NCBI GenBank assembly: GCA_005765155.1
Contig: VCCP01000001.1
Span: forward strand, 3,596,001 to 3,660,000
From: Zelopaecilomyces penicillatus
Taxonomy: Eukaryota > Ascomycota > Sordariomycetes > Hypocreales > Pseudodiploosporaceae
Direction: 5' to 3'
Length of the DNA stretch: 64,000 bases
Under the pieces are notes generated by a model. The model worked only from the letters and a program-made list of their open reading frames with translations, had not been told where the DNA came from and ran no database searches. Below are positions 11,026 to 21,421 of this stretch, piece after piece. The first letter of the stretch is position 1. Each line of letters starts with the position of its first letter. The translations under genes were made by a program, and so were the position numbers.

Positions 11026-13330
11026 GTGTGGATGGGTCGACGATGATGATCTGATGAATATCCTGCTTGTGGCTGATCGGCTGGTGTTTGTTTGCCTCGA
11101 TTTTACAGTGGGCCGAATATGGACAATTGATGCCCTTTTTTTTCTTTCTATTCTATTTACAGAAACAAAGCCTCCATGGCTGCTGCATTTATTAGCCTTG
11201 GCGTCAAGCATCTGTCAATTGGGGAGTTTATTAGTGTGCGAGACTATGGGTTAGCTGGACAGCACAGCACACCTGCATCGACCGGTGGGCTTGCAGGAAT
11301 TGAAGTGGCTGCAGCGTTGGGGCTTGCGGTAGGTGGGTGATAGTGTGCCAGAATGCAAACATGTATAGGACCTGGCGAGGCAGACTTTTGCCAGCTGGGT
11401 GTGATGGTTTGATTTGGGAAGGTTGTTGTGGTTACGAGCACTCTGTGATGGGGGTGGGTGGTGAGTATTGTACAACTATTGAGGCTGCTTCTGCGTGTTG
11501 AGTAATGAGACCTGGGAGCTATAGGTTTATTTCCACAATAATGATGAGTAGCTAGCTGTTTTAAGTAGGTGGGATATCAAAGTTGAATAATATTGACGAA
11601 TAGTTGTGGAACGCGAGGCATACTGTTTGGATGATAGGGTAGGAGTTTTTTTTTGGAGTTTTGGGCGAAGTGAAGAGTATATGGGTGGGTGGGTGGGTAG
11701 GTGGAGAGATGTTGGGGGCTGGGAGTGCCAAGCGAGGAAGATGTTGAACGGCAGAGCCTCACTCTGGCTGGTGTGTACTAAATTAGAACTGTGCAGTTGG
11801 AGAGTAATCAACAATGAAAAGTGAAGAGATTTGCGAGTGGAAGCCATTTCCGGTTCATAAGCATCGTCATACCTCAATCATCCGAGATGAAACCGCATTT
11901 CTTACAGAGCATTCATTCATTCGTTTATTTTCATAGGAGAAAGCCTGATCATCTAGCCGTGAATATACAGCTGCGCCCTTGTACCCAGCAGTCTAGTAAA
12001 CACGGAAACATAAGAAAACGGAGTGTGAAGGAAAGGGGGGGGGGGCCTGTGTAAAGGCCGGTCGGTTCATGTTGATCGCGTGGCTTGCTAGAACCCTGGC
12101 CTGGTGGCTTTTTGACGACGTTGAACGCCCCCCTCTCTGACCCAAACTGGCGGTGGGAGCGTTTGTTGGAATGATTGTTGATTGTTGTTCTCTCTCTTAG
12201 TTGCTGGGATTTTACCTGTCCATACGTGGTATAGTGGAGGCTATTTGGGGCTCTGCGATGGGGAGTTATGGTGATGATTCCCTGTGAGGAGTTTGAGCTT
12301 GATTTATTTTCTACTTCCCATTCTCACTTCTAATTATTATCGGGAAACATTTTCAATTGAGCGAGAGAAGCTTGTCTGTTCTAGTCCCCATAAAAGTAAT
12401 TGGCTTTACTCTTATTATTACTTTTTATTCATCCTTACCGGGTACAGGAGACGGTTCGGTCAATCTCGATTACCGCTTTGGACATTAACGCGGAATGTTT
12501 TCATTATAAAAGTTCCTGTCAGGAAGTATGAGATGAAAAAAGGCAGATGAGCAGCCTGAAGGATTTGACGGCACGTGTTTTTGCCAAACGCAGCCGACGG
12601 AGAAGAGGCCGCGCTAAGTCGAGGGAATAAAAACTAAATTAGCGGCGCAAGGCAGTTTTTCAGCCCTGCCCAGGCCCTTGGCTGGATGAATGGATGGATG
12701 GATGGATGGATCAAGGGTATCGGAAATATGTTTGGACAGAGAGGTGAGTGAGTGGAGCAACAGAGAAATGAGAGCTTCTTTGTTCTTCTCTCCTCTTATT
12801 TCATTCTTAGGTTGAGAAATTTTGGTAGAGTCTTGAGTCGTAAACACACACTTACACCTAAAAGGAAACAAATTTGCAGGTACACCGGGTCCAGCAGATA
12901 CGACGTAAACGAAGTCTTATTAGCAAGTGTCAGATGTGGGGGGATAGAGATTTGCTGCAGATTAATTACCCAGTACGCACATGTACCTTACATGGCCGTA
13001 GCTGGGGGAGGGGAACTCCTGGCATCTCTCGCTTGGGTCCTTGTCTTTTTTTGCATTTCGGAGACTTTTTCTTGTTGTTGGGCCGGCAGTTCTGGTTATT
13101 GAATATCAGTTTTTGATGTCCTGGATTATGGAATGCCTGTATTTTAGGGGGGATTGCGGTTGAAAGAGAAAGGTGCGTGCTGAGTGTGTCATGGGGTGGT
13201 GTAAGTGGAGAGTGGCGAGCGATAGCCGAGCTGGCTTGGGTCGGAAAGAGTGAGCCTACTGGTATCTCAGCAATACATTATCATTGTAATGAAAGGTAAT
13301 TGGAACATGTAAAGTACAATACTACAGTAG

Positions 13331-13362
13331 TAATACTACCCAAGGTTAATACTACCCAAGGT
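13331..13362. repeat. 16-bp direct tandem duplication
   Basis: The unit taatactacccaaggt occurs twice head to tail with no mismatch. It lies in the gene-poor region and looks like replication slippage. Confidence 0.9.
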
Positions 13363-13618
13363 TAATTACTCTGTGTTCAGAAACAGGCCATCTCGTGGAA
13401 TAGAGTTGTCTCAATCGAGAGGCACTGACATGGCGCGCGTCGGAGAGCAGCCGAACCAGCCCCAAAAAGTCGCAGACACAGACATGAATCCGTCACATCA
13501 GAGAACGTTGATAGTAGGGATGAGAAAGCGAACGGAATAAGCCGGGCAAGGGGGTGGTGATGGTTCATCAAGACATTACAACTAGCAGCAGGCCCTTTAT
13601 TTCGCAAGTGCCGACGAC

Positions 13619-13636
13619 GGGGGGGGGGGGGGGGGG
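13619..13636. repeat. Homopolymer run of 18 G
   Basis: Eighteen consecutive G on the given strand. Length in such runs is error-prone in sequencing. It lies outside any supported gene. Confidence 0.9.
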
Positions 13637-15141
13637 AAGGCTTGCCATTCCGCCCCAATCTATACCGTTACTACCTACCTACGTAATTACCGTTACTACA
13701 TACCTACTACTTACATAGGTAGGTATAGTTTGGGCCCTGGACTCTTTGTGTGTTCCAAGTGTAGTGAATGTCGTAGAAAAGGGGGGAATTTGGGTTTCTG
13801 TACAGGAATGGTAACCTCTGCGCGGAAAGCACAGACACATAGGTGAACATACATACATACACCTTAGTGACAAAGATGTCTCAGCCCCGGGATCTTGGAC
13901 GGGGGGCGGCGTGATGGAGCTCCTCTATTGGATAGAAGACGAGGGGGGGTGAACGTGGGTTGTTACCGAGGCCGATGGGCCGGGTGATGGGGCGAACATC
14001 TAGTGACGACAAAATGCTTTTTTGTTGCATGCCATTCTGGACAGGAAGAGAGACAGGAGATCAGTCTCCCTTGCTTGAGCCGTCTGATCAGTTACTTGAA
14101 CTGGTCGAGTATTTTGCCCACCTGTTTAGTACTACCATCTTACACCTTCATCCCACGCTTGACTTGAGAAAACTTGATTCGAGTTCATCTGTGTGTGTAT
14201 GTGAGAGAGAGCCTCAGTCTTTGCTGGATTAGGCTTACGTTTAGGCATACTGGGTGGGGTTTTGCATTTGTCCCTGCTGTCAACACACACCACGTCTGTT
14301 TGATGCTGCAGCAGCACATGGGCATGGCATGGATGGTGGCAGCCATGGGGGTTGATGGGCTATCTGGCTATCGCTTATTACAGCGGGGACTGTACTCTGT
14401 ACAGCTTCTCTCTGTGATTGACCCGCGGCTGAATCGCAATCTCCACTATGACCCATTTTGCCGCAACGCTGGGCCTGTACTACAGTAGACCTCCACCCCC
14501 CCTGTAATTGGCCCATACAGGGCACGTTCAGCACATCTGGGCCCTGTAGCCGCCGCGGGGAAAGAATTGGGCCGTCTGACTTACAACAAAGCTTAAAACA
14601 CACGGGGGGTTTTTCAACGACATCAAGTGAAAAGGATCCAATTTTTTTTTAATCTCCTAGAGCTCGCCGCTGAATCCCGTCGGGGAAGATGTAGGAAAAA
14701 AAAATAAGAAATCTAGATGGCTGAGGGGGTGATGGGGCGGGATAGACAAGGCAAGGATTTGCGTGGTACACACACAGTAGTTTTGTCAATAATACCGACT
14801 CTCTCTCTCACCAGCAATGCCGTGTTCAACTAGCCCTTTCAGCTTTGCGTATTTTCTCTAGATAGTACCGTCGAAATAATGGATTAGTTTTCTGATATTT
14901 GCCCCCCCCCTTCATCCATCCATCCATCTAGTATCCAGCAAGGGAGGGGAAAGGAACCCGGGCAATAACGTCAAGCCACGACTGTCGCTTTTTCCTAGTG
15001 GTTGCGTCCCATCCCCAAAGTTATAGGTGTAAAAAAAATAAGTTCAATTGGGATGGGCTGAAAATGCGGCGCCACCTGCGCTAACGGCTAACTGGATAGC
15101 CTGACTTGGGTTAAGGTGGGACGCGGAACGTCGCGCGCGCG

Positions 15142-15223
15142 GTGCTGTAGGCTGTAGGCTGTAGGCTGTGCTCTGTAAACGCGCCGTGCACCCACTATAG
15201 CTACAGCCTACAGCCTACAGCAC
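15142..15223. repeat. Perfect 23-bp inverted repeat with 36-base loop
   Basis: The left arm 15142-15164 is built from the unit ctgtagg repeated, and the right arm 15201-15223 is its exact reverse complement. The loop is 15165-15200. Transcribed or extruded, it would form a strong 23-bp hairpin, and GC-rich flanks (gcgcgcgc before, gcgccgccgc after) bracket it. It ends about 570 bases before the Cys-rich GPI gene. Role unknown. Confidence 0.9.
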
Positions 15224-15648
15224 AGCGCCGCCGCTCCCTTTCGGTTGGGCTGCAGTGGATCCCTGCCTAGACCAGGCCTCGATTAGAACGGGGGTGGGTG
15301 GTGGTCCCAGGGAGCCTACAACTACAACCACAGGCAACTTACACCTACAGAGACAGAGACAACCTTGATATCCCATCTCAACCCCGGCTAGTCCGATGGG
15401 CTGAAAACGGATAGCTCCAGCCCAAAAGTCGCGACGGATGCTTTTCCGGCCTAGACCAAGGCGTCTGGCCCTCCCCTTGTGTTTCTTGCGATTGGGTGGC
15501 GGCGAGGCTGTCTGATTGAGCTGTCTAGGCCCCCCATGCCATGCTGGGTAGCTCCTAAATCCAGCTTTGCTACTGCTGCTGTTGAGAGACGAAGAAAGAA
15601 GAAGAAGCTCTCTCAACTCTTGTCTCAATCCACGCCCCCCCAAAGGTG

Positions 15649-15656
15649 TATATAAG
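15649..15656 (+). promoter_or_regulatory. TATA-like box of the Cys-rich GPI gene
   Basis: A TATATAAG element about 148 bases before the ATG at 15797, followed by a pyrimidine-rich leader and an AACAACAACACCAAC stretch just before the start. The arrangement fits a focused, well-expressed promoter. Confidence 0.55.
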
Positions 15657-15796
15657 ACTCGGCCCCAAGCCCGTTTCTCGATACATGAATTCACTTTTCC
15701 CCTTTGCTCAGTCGGTGTTCTATCAGAGTCTTTCTTCTCTTTTGAACTTGATATACAAAACAACCCTTTATATATACCTTGAACAACAACACCAAC

Positions 15797-16693
15797 ATGC
15801 ATACCTACTCGGCCCTCCTCCTGGCCGCGGCTGCGACTGCTGCCTCCGCCAGCGAGCTCATCCACCACGCCAACATCGTCAACGTGCCCCGCAGCGCTGC
15901 TCCTCCCCTGACCCTGCCCGGCCTCGGCGCCGCTGGCTTCGGCGTTGCTGCCGCCGCGGGCACCTGCGCGCTCGGCAAAGTCACCTGCGACACGGGCTGC
16001 ATGCCGCTCTCCGGAACCTGCTGCGGTCTCGGCAACGGCGCCTTCTGCGATATCGGATTCAAGTGTGATACCAAGGGATGCTGCCCTGTCGGCAAGACCT
16101 GCTCTGGTGAACCTACGGGCTGCTCAAACGGCCGTGTGCTGTGCGGCGAGTTCTGCGTCGAGCCTGGTACTTGCACTGAGGACGGCGGCTCTGGCGGTGG
16201 CGGTTCCGGAGGTGGTGGCTCCGGCGGTACTTGCAAGGCCGGCGAGGAGGCTTGTGATGTTGGCTGCATGCCCAAGGGCAGCGTTTGCTGCAACAACGGA
16301 TACCACTGCGATGCTGGTATGAAGTGCACCAGCGACCTCAAGTGTCTCCCCGGCGGCGGCAGCGGCGGCGGCGATGGTGGTGATACTTCCGTCTTCGTCC
16401 CCACCCCCACTGGCGGCAGCGATGGCGGCTCCGGCGCCAGCCCCACTTACACTCTTTCCAACAACCCAACCGCCACCGAGTCCAGCGGCTCTGATGGCGG
16501 CAGCGGAAGCGGTGGCTCTGGAGGTTCTGGTTCCGGTGGCTCTGGCTCTGGAGGCTCAGGAAACGGTGGTTCAGGCAACGGCGGCAGCGGAAATGGAAAC
16601 AGCAATGGCGGCGGCAACTCTGACAACTCGGGTGCCCTCTACGGCCCCAGCCTCATCGCCGGCCTCATCGCCCTCCTGCCTCTTGCCCTGTAA
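15797..16693 (+). CDS. Secreted Cys-rich two-module GPI-anchored protein
   Basis: I do not recognise a named family. The 298-aa, single-exon product has a signal peptide (about 1-18, ending ASA) and a hydrophobic C-terminal tail typical of GPI attachment (last 20 residues). Two related Cys-rich modules lie between: module A at about 57-126 (CALGKVTCDTGCMPLSGTCC, then more Cys) and module B at about 146-183 (CKAGEEACDVGCMPKGSVCC). They share the pattern C-D-x-G-C-M-P followed by CC. A flexible (Gly4Ser)-like linker joins them at about 130-144, and a second long Gly/Ser/Asn spacer of about 100 residues precedes the anchor. The ATG at 15797 opens the signal peptide. Most likely a cell-surface protein of the wall; adhesion, masking or metal/ligand binding are all guesses. 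Confidence 0.85.
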   Translation: MHTYSALLLAAAATAASASELIHHANIVNVPRSAAPPLTLPGLGAAGFGVAAAAGTCALGKVTCDTGCMPLSGTCCGLGNGAFCDIGFKCDTKGCCPVGKTCSGEPTGCSNGRVLCGEFCVEPGTCTEDGGSGGGGSGGGGSGGTCKAGEEACDVGCMPKGSVCCNNGYHCDAGMKCTSDLKCLPGGGSGGGDGGDTSVFVPTPTGGSDGGSGASPTYTLSNNPTATESSGSDGGSGSGGSGGSGSGGSGSGGSGNGGSGNGGSGNGNSNGGGNSDNSGALYGPSLIAGLIALLPLAL

Positions 16694-17593
16694 ACGGGTA
16701 CCAGCCAGGAAATACCATCGCCGTCACCAATCTCTTACCATTTAATTACACATTACACACACTCCTTCTCTTGTTCTCCTACCCATCTACACAGTTGGGA
16801 CACTGGGGCTACATGAGACTTCTTTTTTTCTCTACTTTATTCGGGGCATGATGGGATCAGCGATTTAAACTCTTGTGTGCTTTTTTTCTTTTCTGCTTGT
16901 TTGTTAGTTGTAATGAACTCATACACCTCTTCCGTCTTCAAGAAAGGCTATAAAAATTGAAGCTTTGCAATTCATTAAAACTACAATGTTCCTGCTGATC
17001 TGAAACATTCTGTGTGCGTATATCTTTTGTCAATGTGCTAATAAACCGATATTTTTCTATCAAGTTGATTTTATAGATGCTTCCACAGTCTCTATGCCTT
17101 AGTCTATATACCACTAATAATGACATAAACATATCGACATATCATACACTTTCTCATCCTCCTGCTTCCAATCTCTGTGTAAATTACAGTCTTCTTACTG
17201 TTACTTACCCAATCATCACCACCCACATTTCAGTCGCACAACAGAACAGAAAGAAATAATCTTCAATGTGAGTGTGGACTAGAATTCCGCCCGTCCCTAT
17301 AAGTACAATGCATGTTGCTCCATGTCTTCTCCACCCCCCCTTTCTTTTCCTTTAAAGAGTAGGATGATTGATAATGGCCGATGATCATGATAGCAGACAA
17401 ATACGCCCTCTACAGTAGCAGTAAACCAAAATAGTTTGGTATGATAATCGCACACGCGCGCACCCGCACCAACGCCGCTGCCTTGTTCTTTGGTTTTCTC
17501 CTTCCTATTTCATCTCCTCAACGTTGAGAGGTCAAAGAGTGAATTGTGCCTATTCCCTTTCTAATCCCCATGGTTCCCTAGACACGAGTTGAT
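16694..17593. other. Convergent intergenic region
   Basis: No gene supported. This AT-rich stretch holds the 3' ends of the Cys-rich gene (plus) and the stomatin-like gene (minus). Confidence 0.55.
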
Positions 17594-18886
17594 TTATTTC
17601 TTGCCGGTTGTTTGATTAAAGCTGTCGAGGACCTTCTCCTTCAGGTCCTGCTTGTTGGAACCCTCTCCCTCACCATCTGCCCGTCCGCTACTGCTTGATG
17701 ACAGCGTCATCTGCCTCGCCATCGCCTTGGCTTGTGCCTCACCGACCTTTCCGTACACGCTGAGGCCAGTGGCAATCATGCCGCTAATATCTCCGACATT
17801 GCCAGGCACCACCACTGCCGTACTCTCCTTGGCAAGCTTGCTGAACGCCTCAACATACTTCTCCGCAACAGTCAGGCTCATGGCTCCCTGGGCGCCATGC
17901 TCACCCTTGAGGATCGCCTGGGCCACAGCGTCGATACCCTCAGCTGTCGCCTTGGCCTTAAGTGTGATTGCCTCGGCCTCACCATCGGCCTCGTTGATGC
18001 GCTCAGCCCGGAGAGCCTCGGAGGCAAGAATGACACTTTGTTTCCTTCCCTCAGCGATGTTGATGGCACTCTGGCGCTGACCCTCTGAGTCGAGAATCTC
18101 AGCACGCTTGGAGCGCTCGGCGGTAACCTGCCGGTGCATCGCTTCGACCACGGCGTCAGGAGCATGGATATCACGGATCTCGTAACGCAGGCAGGTGACG
18201 CCCCATGCCTCGGCGGCATCGTTGATGGCAGCGGTGATGTTGGTATTCAGTGTCGCACGCTCCTTGAGGACGTGGTCGAGCGTAAGCTGTCCGATCTCCG
18301 ACCGCATCGTAGTTTGTGCAAGCTGGGAAATGGCGTACTCGGCATCCTCAACACCATAGCTTAATTCTCGTGGTTAGCATACAGCGAACGATTCCTTATT
18401 TCAAAGACCAAAGACTCCAAACTCGATGGAGGCGGGTAAGGGTGGACGCAATGCTCACCTGGCTTTGTACGCATCAAATACACGGGTAAAAAGCACGCCG
18501 TCGAGCTCAAGCGTCACATTGTCCGCCGTAATAGCGCTCTGGCTGGGAATCTCAATGGCCACCTCCTTGAGGCTCTTGACGTAGGCGATGCGGTCGATGA
18601 CGGGGGCGAGAATGGCCAGTCCTGGATCCAGAATGCGGTTGAACTTGCCCATGCGCTCGACGATCCATGCCGTCTGCTGCGGCACGAAGCGCACGATTGT
18701 GTTGGCGGGTAACCGCGGCTTCTGGAAGTACGATGGCAGCGGGCCGCCACCAAAGGAGCTGCTCCCAGGGAAGCTGGCAGGCAACAGAGTGCGTTGGGAG
18801 GTCGACAGAGCGAGACGTGATGATGATGACTGCCGTAGACTCGCCCATAGGACGGCCCTCGTCGGCGCGGTGGCCATGACGTACAT
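17594..18886 (-). CDS. Mitochondrial stomatin-like protein (SPFH/band 7, SLP2 type)
   Basis: SPFH-family scaffold of the mitochondrial inner membrane, where SLP2 homologues organise cardiolipin-rich domains and stabilise prohibitins and proteases. Two exons in coding order, 18886-18459 and 18359-17594, give 397 aa. A second ATG at 18877 has a better context (GTCATGGCC) and would give 394 aa. The first 55 or so residues are basic, Ser-rich and lack acids, as in a mitochondrial presequence. The band-7 domain starts at NTIVRFVPQQTAWIVERMGKF and includes DNVTLELDGVLF and SYGVEDAEYAISQLAQTTMRSE. An Ala/Glu-rich coiled coil follows, then the C-terminal SLTVAEKYVEAFSKLAKES typical of SLP2. The intron falls inside YKA/SYGVED. 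Divergent from MMS2. Confidence 0.95.
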
Positions 18887-20083
18887 CTTGGCCTGTGTTG
18901 TGTGTGGATTCGCTGTAGAGGGTTGTGAAAGTTTGTTTCTGCTATGTGTTCTGTATCGAGGTCGGGTGATTTGGTGTGTGGTGTGCGGCCGGCGCTATCC
19001 CCTCTCCTGGCGCCACTGAGCTGCGTATATACAAGCTTCCCACCCGCTGTTGCCGATTGCGACTTTCCTCGCTGCCGTCTGGAGAACCGAGGTCGTGGTT
19101 GGGCGTCGTGGGTTATGGAGGATGCGAGACAGAGAGAGCTTGCAATCAAGGCCTGCTTACCATTAGCTTCGGATTTCATGGAGCTTCCACCAGGGCCGAT
19201 ATTTACCCGATGCGTTCAGCATGCACGATGAAGCCGAATGAATGAAGTCGACAGAGATATCGAAGGTGTAGTAATTGAATTTGTTACAATAAAATGATCT
19301 CTCTTTCAGAAGATAGCCAGATGGAAATAAGCAAAATATAGAGTCAGCCCTACCTGACAAAATGTTCTAGTCGTATATTCCTACCAGTGAGCAGAGGCGC
19401 CTTACAAGGTGTTCAACTTGCTCTACCACTGGGAGTTTGTATTATAATTTTGAGTGTATACTATATTCAGATAGTGACGTTATCTGATTTTTTGTGTAGT
19501 ATGCAATAAAAAAGACAAATCGATTGAAATTAACACTGATATTAAAAGTGGTACATGATTGCCCAATTGAGTAGGTGTTCAAAGTAAAAAAGATTATTAT
19601 GGATGACGATGCATTGGTGGCAGATGTTCAATCGGAGAAGCCACTCCTCTGCACCAGCCACGCTGGGCACCAAACCGTGGCGGCGACACGCCATAAGCGC
19701 AAGAGACTCTCTCTCTCTCTCGGCTTGACATCCGCCTCAGTGCCCCTCCTTCTTAACTAACCCCCCTTCCATACAATCAATACTGTACCCACCCAAAACA
19801 CCGAAAACCACCCTCCACAACCCATCGCCATCCGCCCATCCCTCCATCACGACTTTCGAAAACGATCCTCCCCCTTTCCCCTCTTCCTCCTCTCCAAACT
19901 GGTCCCACAAACACGATCAAACGAGACAAATAAAGAAACAAATCAAAGAAAGGAAAAGAGAATAGAAAGCTCTTCTTTTTCTTCAGATTGACAACCAGCA
20001 TCCCACCGCTTACTCGCCAAACCAGAGAGGAAAGGCTTTACCGCCAAACAAAAAGGAAACACACCACCCGCAAGAAAATAGCC
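18887..20083. other. Divergent promoter region of the stomatin-like gene and MMS2
   Basis: No gene supported. The part from about 19240 to 19600 is AT-rich. At 19381-19440 the reverse strand carries a D-arm-like GTGGTAGAGC and a CTTGTAAG loop, but no T-arm, so I do not call a tRNA. A CT microsatellite lies near 19711-19720. Confidence 0.5.
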
Positions 20084-20745
20084 ATGGCAAAGGTCCCGCG
20101 CAACTTTCGCCTTCTGGAGGAGCTCGAAAAGGGCGAAAAGGGTCTCGGTGCTGAGGCCTGCAGCTATGGCCTTGAAGACGGTGCGGATCTGCTCATGAGC
20201 AACTGGAACGGCACCATCTTGGGCCCGCCACACGTATAGAACCCCCCCTCAAAATGTTTTCCCTTATCCTCTTCAACAACCTTCCTTTTCTGCTGGATAT
20301 GGACAGCTTTGGCTAACATATAAATCCTCCTCCTCCTCCTTGTATAGTCCGTTCACGAGAACCGCATTTACAGCCTCAAGATGCACTGCGGCGCGAAATA
20401 CCCCGACGAACCCCCGGCCATCCAGTTTGTCAGCCAGGTCAACCTTCCCTGTGTCAACCCCCACAATGGCGTCGTCGACCCTAAGCAGCTCCCCTGCCTT
20501 GCCCAGTGGAAGCGTGATAACACCATGGAGACGATCCTCATAGAATTGCGAAGGTGCGTTTCTCCCTATCTCGGGAGCCCAGAAACTTACATCAACTCGA
20601 ATAACCCCCAATCCACAATACAACAAAAATATGTACACCAGACTACGATAAAATTCTCGAGCTAATATATATATTGTGTAGGTATATGGCTGCTCCTATG
20701 AACAAGAAGATTCCCCAGCCTCCAGAGGGTACGACATATTCATGA
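20084..20745 (+). CDS. MMS2: Ubiquitin-conjugating enzyme variant MMS2
   Basis: Catalytically silent E2 variant that pairs with Ubc13 to build Lys63-linked ubiquitin chains, for example on PCNA in error-free DNA damage tolerance. Three exons, 20084-20233, 20348-20553 and 20682-20745, encode 139 aa, a typical MMS2 length. The start VPRNFRLLEELEKGEKGLG is the family signature. Later segments NWNGTILGPPH, HENRIYSL and PQPPEGTTYS complete the UBC fold. The active-site Cys of true E2s is absent: the catalytic window reads LPCVNPHNGVVD without the HPNI-C core, which defines the UEV group. Intron 2 lies within the Arg codon of ELRRYMAAP. Acts in nucleus and cytosol. Confidence 0.96.
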
Positions 20746-21421
20746 GCGATTTGGCGCAACCTGAAGAAAACCCTAGACGATGGCAAACGACAACCGAATG
20801 TAGACCCTCATGGGTCCGGAAAGGGAGACAAGGCGGACAAAACCATCACTATTTGCGGCTCGTTTGCCCAAAAGTCGTGATCCCATCGCGCCAGCATTTC
20901 ATTTTCACGTAGCAAAAAGATAAGCATGATTGATTTTCACCGACATTCACTGGTCAAGTCAAGGCCGCATGGTCATATCCAGTTATCAGTCTACCAAGTG
21001 CACATGTGAATTTTTCACCCCTCCATATTGATGGGGTTGACAAGCGCATCTCTTTCAGTTTGTAGAATTATTCTCCTCCTACTCTCTTGATCATTTCATC
21101 CTTCATAAAAAAAAACCCCCCAGTGAGTAGTTCTGACACACATGGTATCCATTTTGGGCTACATATTCGCCCATTCCAAAAATCCAAAGCCCTAAAAAAT
21201 AAAACACCGCCATGAATCGCTAACAAAAGGGAGAAAATGATGATTTGGTAATGCTCCGGGTATCAACAAGTAATTAGTGGCAAGACACATTGTTGAATGT
21301 GCTAGGCAGTCTGACATAGGCGCCTAACTGGCTACCTTCATCAAAAAGATAACCGGCCATGCATGAAAATAGGAGAAATGCTTTTTCTTCAGCGTAAAGG
21401 GAACGTTGAAATGTGCTTGTT
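20746..21421. other. Convergent intergenic region after MMS2
   Basis: No gene supported. Contains the MMS2 3' region and the 3' end of the minus-strand 855-residue protein gene. Confidence 0.5.

Larger units (their letters stand above)
11026..15141. other. Long gene-poor region, 11.0-15.1 kb
   Basis: No gene supported on either strand. Open frames are short, overlap on opposite strands and carry simple-sequence composition. Visible features are a GGAT microsatellite (about 12691-12711), a 16-bp tandem duplication (13331-13362), an 18-base G run (13619-13636), and several T, G and C tracts. I saw no transposase, reverse transcriptase or long terminal repeat. Confidence 0.5.

Noticed and set aside
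19381..19440. tRNA-like segment on the minus strand (GTGGTAGAGC and CTTGTAAG)
   Set aside because: No T-arm with GTTCRA and no acceptor stem pairing; at best a relic.
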